In this document: in pieces, positions 12,976 through 16,936 of the stretch | Position numbering within the stretch: position 1 is the first letter of the stretch | Layout of the letters: the number at the start of each line of letters is the position of its first letter | Assembly: GCA_964644705.1 (NCBI GenBank) | Contig: CAZXYF010000054.1 | Location: 1 to 16,936, forward strand | Reading direction: 5' to 3' | DNA length: 16,936 nt | Source: CAZXYF01 sp964644705 | GTDB lineage: Bacteria > Planctomycetota > Brocadiia > SM23-32 | Notes under the pieces: model-generated | What the model was told of the DNA's origin: nothing | Seen by the model: the letters and a program-made list of their open reading frames with translations, nothing else | Databases searched by the model: none | Program-made: the position numbers and the translations under genes

Positions 12976-12998
12976 CTCCGTGGCTCCAGGCCACGGGG
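12976..12998 (+). terminator. Hairpin after nitroreductase gene
   Basis: CCGTGGC (12978-12984) pairs with GCCACGG (12990-12996) around a 5-nt loop. Positions 12976-12977 and 12997-12998 add a wobble and one more pair. It starts 11 bases after the TGA and is GC-rich. No U-tract follows, so it is a weak or partial terminator, or an mRNA 3-prime stabiliser. Confidence 0.4.
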
Positions 12999-13057
12999 CG
13001 ATTCAGTTATTGAAATGTGATCTCTCGGTCATCCCTGCTTTTCTGCGGGTTATTGGT

Positions 13058-13954
13058 ATGTTAACACAGTCTGGCACGATAACGCGCCCGGTCGTAATTA
13101 TGCTCGCCGTCTGCGCCCTGCTTCTGAACGCGTGTGGCCGCGGAGACGACGAGCACCGGGAACCGGTTGCAACCGAATCCACCAGCAGGTGGGAACAAAG
13201 ATACCATGAGGCCGTTCACGCCAGAAAAGAGGTGCAAAAAGAGGCAAAGCATCTGCGTACCAAAAACAAGAAACTGCAGCAGCAAGCGACCGCCCGGGCG
13301 GAAGATATATCGTCTCTGCAGAACAAGGTGGACGCTCTCCAGGATGAAGTGAGGCAGCACAAAACAAAATACGAGAAGGTGAGGGGGCGTCTGCACAAAC
13401 TTGAGGAAAAGAACGACACTCGTATCTCGGCAAAGGTGGATACACTCTCCGCGCAAGTTCAAAACCTATCCGAGGCGCTGAAGCATTCCGCCCGGCATCT
13501 TATGGCCTCCTCGCAGTTTCAAGACGCTGCGGCCGCACTGAAGCCGCTCAGTCAGGTTCACCCCAATGATCCGTGGGTTCTCTATCGTCTCGCGTATTGC
13601 CGGGAACAACTGGGGGCGAATGCTGCAGCGGGTAAGATCTATGATAAGGCGATTCGAGCCGCGCAAAAGCAGTCCACCCAATATGCAGATCTGCTACCCC
13701 GGCTCTACAATAATTATGGCGTTCTGCTCATGAAACAGGATCGGGCCCGACAGGCCCTGAAATGGTATCAAAAGGCGACCAAAGCCGACAGCTCCTATGC
13801 GCCAGCATATTACAACCTGGGAAAACTCCACATGGAACATCTGGTGGCCCCGGATAAAGCCATAGAAGCTTTTCGACAGCATATTGCAGCAGGGGGAAAT
13901 CGAGCGCATTCGGCACGGCAAACCATCAAGAGGCTGCAGGAGGCCTCCCGGTGA
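13058..13954 (+). CDS. TPR/coiled-coil lipoprotein
   Basis: A 298-residue predicted lipoprotein. I chose ATG 13058 because it gives a proper signal: R10, hydrophobic VVIMLAVCALL, and a lipobox LNAC with Cys26. Gly and Arg follow the Cys rather than Asp, favouring outer-membrane sorting. An upstream ATG at 12980 would only lengthen the n-region and would lie inside the hairpin. Residues about 40-150 are a strongly charged coiled coil; about 155-295 hold TPR-like repeats, including FQDAAAALKPL and ARQALKWYQKATKADSSYAPAYYNLG. Tad systems use a TPR lipoprotein (TadD), so this may be the pilotin for the upstream Tad genes. That is inference: it sits in a different, divergent unit, and TPR lipoproteins are common. 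Confidence 0.8.
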   Translation: MLTQSGTITRPVVIMLAVCALLLNACGRGDDEHREPVATESTSRWEQRYHEAVHARKEVQKEAKHLRTKNKKLQQQATARAEDISSLQNKVDALQDEVRQHKTKYEKVRGRLHKLEEKNDTRISAKVDTLSAQVQNLSEALKHSARHLMASSQFQDAAAALKPLSQVHPNDPWVLYRLAYCREQLGANAAAGKIYDKAIRAAQKQSTQYADLLPRLYNNYGVLLMKQDRARQALKWYQKATKADSSYAPAYYNLGKLHMEHLVAPDKAIEAFRQHIAAGGNRAHSARQTIKRLQEASR

Positions 13955-14001
13955 TAGCGGTATCCTGCTCCTGTTTAATCCCTGTATCGTCCCTGAGTGG
14001 C

Positions 14002-14082
14002 CCGAACTACGAACTTTCGCGTTTGGAAACTGATTGCGTGTCGGTTAGCTGTATTCTCAGTCCCAACGGGACGGCTTCATAC
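14002..14082 (+). repeat. Dispersed intergenic repeat, copy 2
   Basis: This copy is the reverse-orientation partner of 150-230. It lies in the 179-bp gap between the TPR lipoprotein and the transferase fusion gene. The core 14042-14082 differs from copy 1 at one position. It carries the hairpin GTCCC-AAC-GGGAC (14060-14072) and a short GTTT-GG-AAAC palindrome (14021-14030) at a slightly different place from that of copy 1. Similarity ends at 14083, and the long hairpin next to copy 1 is not present here. Several frames read through it, including one from 13997, but I regard those as shadows. Confidence 0.75.
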
Positions 14083-14133
14083 AAACCGGAACGAACTTTA
14101 TTCAGCCCCAACATTTAAAGCTGGAGTTGTCGT

Positions 14134-15420
14134 ATGGCCTCAGACTGCATGCTCGCCATCTTCGCCAAATATCCCATTCCGGGAGATGTCAAAACCCGTT
14201 TGGCTGCGGATATTGGCGACGATGCAGCCTGCGCGCTTTATCGCTCCTGTGTCGAAAAAATTCTGTCGACCGGACGGGAATGGGCAGCAAACAGTCCACA
14301 TCAGATTCGACTGTATGCCACCGATGAACAGTATGACCGATGGCACAATTGGCTGGGAGAAAATATCACCTGCAGGACCCAGACGGGCTCAGATCTGGGC
14401 AGTCGGATGCACAACGCGCTGTGCGAGGGCCTGGAGGAAGGCTTTGACCGGGCAATATGCGTGGGCACCGATGTGCCCGGGCTATCCACGCGTATCCTCA
14501 ACCATGCCGATGAGAAACTCATCACAGGCGATGCGGTTGTCGGCCCCGCACGCGATGGTGGCTACTACCTTATTGGCATCAAACAACCGGCACCTCAACT
14601 GTTTGATAACATTGCCTGGAGCACTTCTGATGTTCTTTCAACCACCGAAGCTCAAGCCCGGGCAAGCGGGATATCGATGAGTCGTGTGTCGGTCCTCAAC
14701 GATATCGACACGACGGCTGATCTCTGGGGAGGCGCCGGGGCTGTGTCCGTGGTGATCCCCACGCTCAATGAGGCGGAGGACATCGCCCGAACGGTCCGCA
14801 AAGCGCTACAGCTGGGTCCCCACGAAGTCATCGTTGCGGACGGAGGCAGCTCAGACCATACGGTCGATAACGCGAAAACAGCAGGAGCTCGGGTGGTCGG
14901 CTCCCGATGCGGACGGGGCACGCAGCTGAATGCGGGAGCCGAAGCGGCAACTGGCACAACGCTGTTGTTTCTCCACGCTGATTGTTGCCCTCCCGCCCTT
15001 TCACTCTGGTATATCGGACAGGTTCTGCAGGAATCGGATGTCGTCGGGGGCGCATTCGAACTGAAACTGGACCGCACCACGCCATGGCTGCGGGTCGTTG
15101 AGATGACTGCAAACTGGCGCAGCTATCTGTGGGGAAAACCCTATGGTGATCAGGGGGTTTTCGTCCGGAAGGATGTTTTTGAACAAATTGGGGGTTTTCC
15201 GGACTGGCCTCTGATGGAGGATGTGGAACTGGCCCGACGTTTGCGCCAGGCCGGAACGATGCAGATCATCCCCCGTCCAGTAATCGCCAGTGCCCGGAAA
15301 TGGGAACAAGGCGGAGTTCTTCGCACCTACCTGATCATGAAACTCACCCAATGGGGATATTACCTCGGAGCGTCGCCGGAATCCCTCTCCCGGTTCTACG
15401 AGCGCGGCACCCGACGTTGA
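14134..15420 (+). CDS. Fused TIGR04282/TIGR04283-type glycosyltransferase
   Basis: A 428-residue fusion of two transferase-like domains normally encoded separately. Domain 1 (about 5-198) matches the DUF2064/TIGR04282 pattern: AIFAKYPIPGDVKTRL, GTDVPGL, and GPARDGGYYLIG, a nucleotide-binding GT-A-like fold. Domain 2 (about 203-425) is a family-2 glycosyltransferase of the TIGR04283 type: VSVVIPTLNEAE, ADGGSSDHT, FLHAD as the DXD-like site, GDQGVFVRK, and MEDVELARRLR. The hallmark C-terminal WEQGG and RTYLIMK stretches are present. These partners are named for association with radical-SAM/selenodomain proteins, none of which is here. The start ATG has GGAG 7 bases upstream. Substrate unknown. 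Confidence 0.9.
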   Translation: MASDCMLAIFAKYPIPGDVKTRLAADIGDDAACALYRSCVEKILSTGREWAANSPHQIRLYATDEQYDRWHNWLGENITCRTQTGSDLGSRMHNALCEGLEEGFDRAICVGTDVPGLSTRILNHADEKLITGDAVVGPARDGGYYLIGIKQPAPQLFDNIAWSTSDVLSTTEAQARASGISMSRVSVLNDIDTTADLWGGAGAVSVVIPTLNEAEDIARTVRKALQLGPHEVIVADGGSSDHTVDNAKTAGARVVGSRCGRGTQLNAGAEAATGTTLLFLHADCCPPALSLWYIGQVLQESDVVGGAFELKLDRTTPWLRVVEMTANWRSYLWGKPYGDQGVFVRKDVFEQIGGFPDWPLMEDVELARRLRQAGTMQIIPRPVIASARKWEQGGVLRTYLIMKLTQWGYYLGASPESLSRFYERGTRR

Positions 15421-15538
15421 ACATTGCCCCCTTATGCCGCCCACCGGCCCATGATTACGTCCGTCGGCACCTTTCCGTCGCCCGTGCGTTCCCCCGCCAG
15501 GATCCATTCGATATTGTATCGTGCATTTTGATGAGTGA
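15421..15538. other. Gap between converging genes
   Basis: In these 118 bp between the transferase fusion stop and the URO-D-like stop I see no terminator hairpin, no coding frame that I can support, and no repeat. Confidence 0.5.
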
Positions 15539-16621
15539 CTAAAAGCTGTTACAGACGTCCCGTATCTCCCTTTTCGTCTCGTATAAGGCCAGTATGTTCT
15601 CCGTGGGGACATCAGTCTGCAGCACATGACAGGGAGCCAGAATAAATCCTCCATCGGCCCCCAGAACATCCATCATCTTCCGGGCCGTGCTGCGCACATC
15701 TTCGGGGGTTCCCTGCGGCAAAAGGTACTGCGTATCAATTGAACCGTGGAGACAGATCCTATCCCCAAATTCATCTTTGATCATCGCGGGATCCATCCCC
15801 TCCGCGCGGACCTGCAGCGGATCGAGTATGTCCACGCCGATATCTATGATGTCATCGATCAACGGGGTGATGGCTCCGCAGGAATGGAACATCACTTTCA
15901 CATCATGACTGTGGGCCATCTCGACAAGCCGACGCAATCGTGGTGCGAAGAATTGGCGGAAAAGCTGGGGGCTGAGAAGCAGACCGTCCTGCATACCCAG
16001 GTCATCGGCGATCCGGAGAATATCCACCTGGCCGGGCGCCGAGTCAAACATGCGATCAAAGTAAGCGACGTAAAAGTTGGTGAACTTATCGAGGAGAAAC
16101 TCCGCCATCTCGGGATTCATCACCAGGTCCATCAACAGCTGATCGAGTTCCCGCAGAAAACTGGGGTGCTGCCATATGCTCGCTCCGCTGGCCATAACCG
16201 CGTAATCATGCCACGGTTCCAGGCGACGGGAAAAATCATCGAAATCAAACCAATCGGGACTCGGCCACTTGTGGTCCGCCAACTCCTCGACCGATGAACA
16301 ATCCTTCAGAATGAAATCGCAGAAACACTCTTCCTCTCCGGTGGCGGTCTGCATGATCTTACGTCGCCATCCCCAGAAATTTTCCATCACACCGCCGGCC
16401 AACTCACGTTGTTTGGGGATGGGCCCGTTATAGATCGGATCCACCACCCCTCTTATATCCACAATGTCGATGTTCAGTCGCGACAGCAGGTTCCGGTAGG
16501 TGGCACACTCCAAATCTGACTGCAAACGTTCCAATGTCGCATCATTCGCCGAAAAATCCAACGGTACACGATCCGGTTCACCGAGATCGACCGCTGTCAT
16601 CACACGTTCGTGAGAATTCAT
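15539..16621 (-). CDS. URO-D superfamily, MtaA/CmuA-like protein
   Basis: A 360-residue uroporphyrinogen decarboxylase-fold protein. I chose ATG 16621 (MNSHERVMTAVDLGEPDRVP, the family's usual start), with GGAGGT about 12 bases upstream; the open frame extends to 16711 but those residues are not family-like. His246-x-Cys248 (FHSCGAI) and Cys331 (APCHVLQTDVPTENI) form an H-x-C...C pattern that binds zinc in MtaA/MtbA corrinoid methyltransferases. Such proteins usually transfer methyl groups or act on methylated substrates, rather than being true HemE. No corrinoid-protein gene is adjacent, so the substrate is unknown. Confidence 0.85.
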   Translation of the reverse strand: MNSHERVMTAVDLGEPDRVPLDFSANDATLERLQSDLECATYRNLLSRLNIDIVDIRGVVDPIYNGPIPKQRELAGGVMENFWGWRRKIMQTATGEEECFCDFILKDCSSVEELADHKWPSPDWFDFDDFSRRLEPWHDYAVMASGASIWQHPSFLRELDQLLMDLVMNPEMAEFLLDKFTNFYVAYFDRMFDSAPGQVDILRIADDLGMQDGLLLSPQLFRQFFAPRLRRLVEMAHSHDVKVMFHSCGAITPLIDDIIDIGVDILDPLQVRAEGMDPAMIKDEFGDRICLHGSIDTQYLLPQGTPEDVRSTARKMMDVLGADGGFILAPCHVLQTDVPTENILALYETKREIRDVCNSF

Positions 16622-16810
16622 CGTTCCAGTGACACCTCCGGGTCTGTCTACAGGAGCACTTGATCGTAAGCACGGGTTCAGAACCGCTGATCCGGAAACA
16701 TCAATCCGCACTGAGCATTCTGGATAACTCTTATGCTAAACAGCTGATACAATTCATCTGCCACTCATTCTCAGTAAGTATTCGGTGAACCACGTGCGTT
16801 TTGTGATGCC

Positions 16811-16936
16811 CTACTTGCCGGGCTTGTCCCGGTAGGGGCGTACCTGTGCACTACAGCAGGCGTACCACGCCAAACGATAGACCCTTTCGGCAGGGCGCTG
16901 GAGCCATTGTCGAGCCCCTTCGTCCATCGCCTTTGT
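16811..16936 (-). CDS. Possible 3-prime end of an ORF, cut by window
   Basis: A minus-strand frame enters from the right edge and runs 41 codons to TAG at 16813-16811, inside or beside the hairpin. The encoded tail (AMDEGARQWLQRPAERVY and onward, ending RDKPGK) matches no family that I know. Cys and Trp are frequent and the length is short, so it may be a chance frame. The GGCGTACC direct repeat (16837-16844, 16859-16866) lies within it. Confidence 0.2.
   Translation of the reverse strand, partial: TKAMDEGARQWLQRPAERVYRLAWYACCSAQVRPYRDKPGK
16814..16836. repeat. GC-rich hairpin near right edge
   Basis: CTTGCCGGG (16814-16822) pairs with CCCGGTAGG (16828-16836) across a 5-nt loop, nine pairs including two G-T wobbles. 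An alternative bulged stem pairs CCCTA (16809-16813) with TAGGG (16833-16837). It shares the 8-mer TTGCCGGG with the inverted repeat at 10771, which may be chance. It could end transcription entering from the right, but there is no T-run. Confidence 0.4.
16837..16871. repeat. Short direct repeat with small hairpin
   Basis: GGCGTACC occurs at 16837-16844 and 16859-16866, 22 bp apart start to start, about two helical turns. The second copy begins a perfect 5-bp hairpin GGCGT-ACC-ACGCC (16859-16871). Repeats at two-turn spacing can be protein binding sites, but at this length chance is possible. Confidence 0.3.

Noticed and set aside
13997..14680. 227-codon plus-strand frame overlapping the transferase fusion
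   Set aside because: It begins in the dispersed repeat and overlaps domain 1, which has clear motifs in another frame; it lacks a ribosome binding site.
15746..16297. 183-codon plus-strand frame opposite the URO-D-like gene
   Set aside because: Antisense shadow of a well-supported family protein.
1..16936. CRISPR array, tRNA or rRNA genes
   Set aside because: No regularly spaced repeats, no cloverleaf-like tRNA sequence and no rRNA-like sequence were noticed.

Overview
The window reads as accessory chromosomal DNA of a Gram-negative-type bacterium. It encodes a lipoprotein with an outer-membrane-type sorting signal and an inner-membrane/cytoplasmic set of Tad (tight adherence) secretion genes. 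The URO-D superfamily protein, the selenodomain-type transferases and the hairpin-rich intergenic repeats would fit a Kiritimatiellota/PVC-like or other deep-branching lineage. That placement is a low-confidence inference, because no rRNA or strong phylogenetic marker is present.

Layout. Positions 1-678 hold no convincing large gene. They contain a cluster of hairpins, one copy of a dispersed repeat and possibly a 57-codon minus-strand ORF. A hybrid sensor histidine kinase (679-3081, +) follows. Converging on it is a minus-strand Tad operon that starts near 10641 and runs leftward: a CpaB/RcpC-like protein with a long extra C-terminus, a CpaE/TadZ-like ATPase, a giant CpaF/TadA with two complete ATPase modules in one chain, TadB and TadC (end 3124). 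Divergent from it, across a 221-bp promoter region with a perfect inverted repeat, runs a plus-strand group: an MBL-fold hydrolase, truA, a nitroreductase-family protein, a TPR/coiled-coil lipoprotein, and a fused pair of glycosyltransferase-like domains (TIGR04282-type plus TIGR04283-type). A minus-strand URO-D/MtaA-like protein (15539-16621) converges on that group. The right edge (16712-16936) has a hairpin, short direct repeats and a possible truncated ORF.

How the genes fit together. The Tad genes supply the ATPase, its membrane platform (TadB/TadC), the polar/localisation factor (CpaE) and a periplasmic assembly factor (CpaB). The window has no Flp pilin, prepilin peptidase, secretin or TadE/F pseudopilins. 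Either those lie elsewhere or this is a reduced Tad-like machine. The TPR lipoprotein could be the TadD-like pilotin, but it sits in a different operon.

The most notable observation is the CpaF protein. Residues about 70-503 and 531-963 align without any gap at a constant offset of 461 residues. Both copies keep Walker A, Walker B and the His-containing motifs, while their DNA differs at many synonymous positions. This indicates an old, maintained duplication and suggests a secretion ATPase ring built from three double-length chains. A second observation is an 81-bp intergenic repeat present twice in inverted orientation (150-230 and 14002-14082, 70/81 identical by hand alignment, 40/41 in the core).
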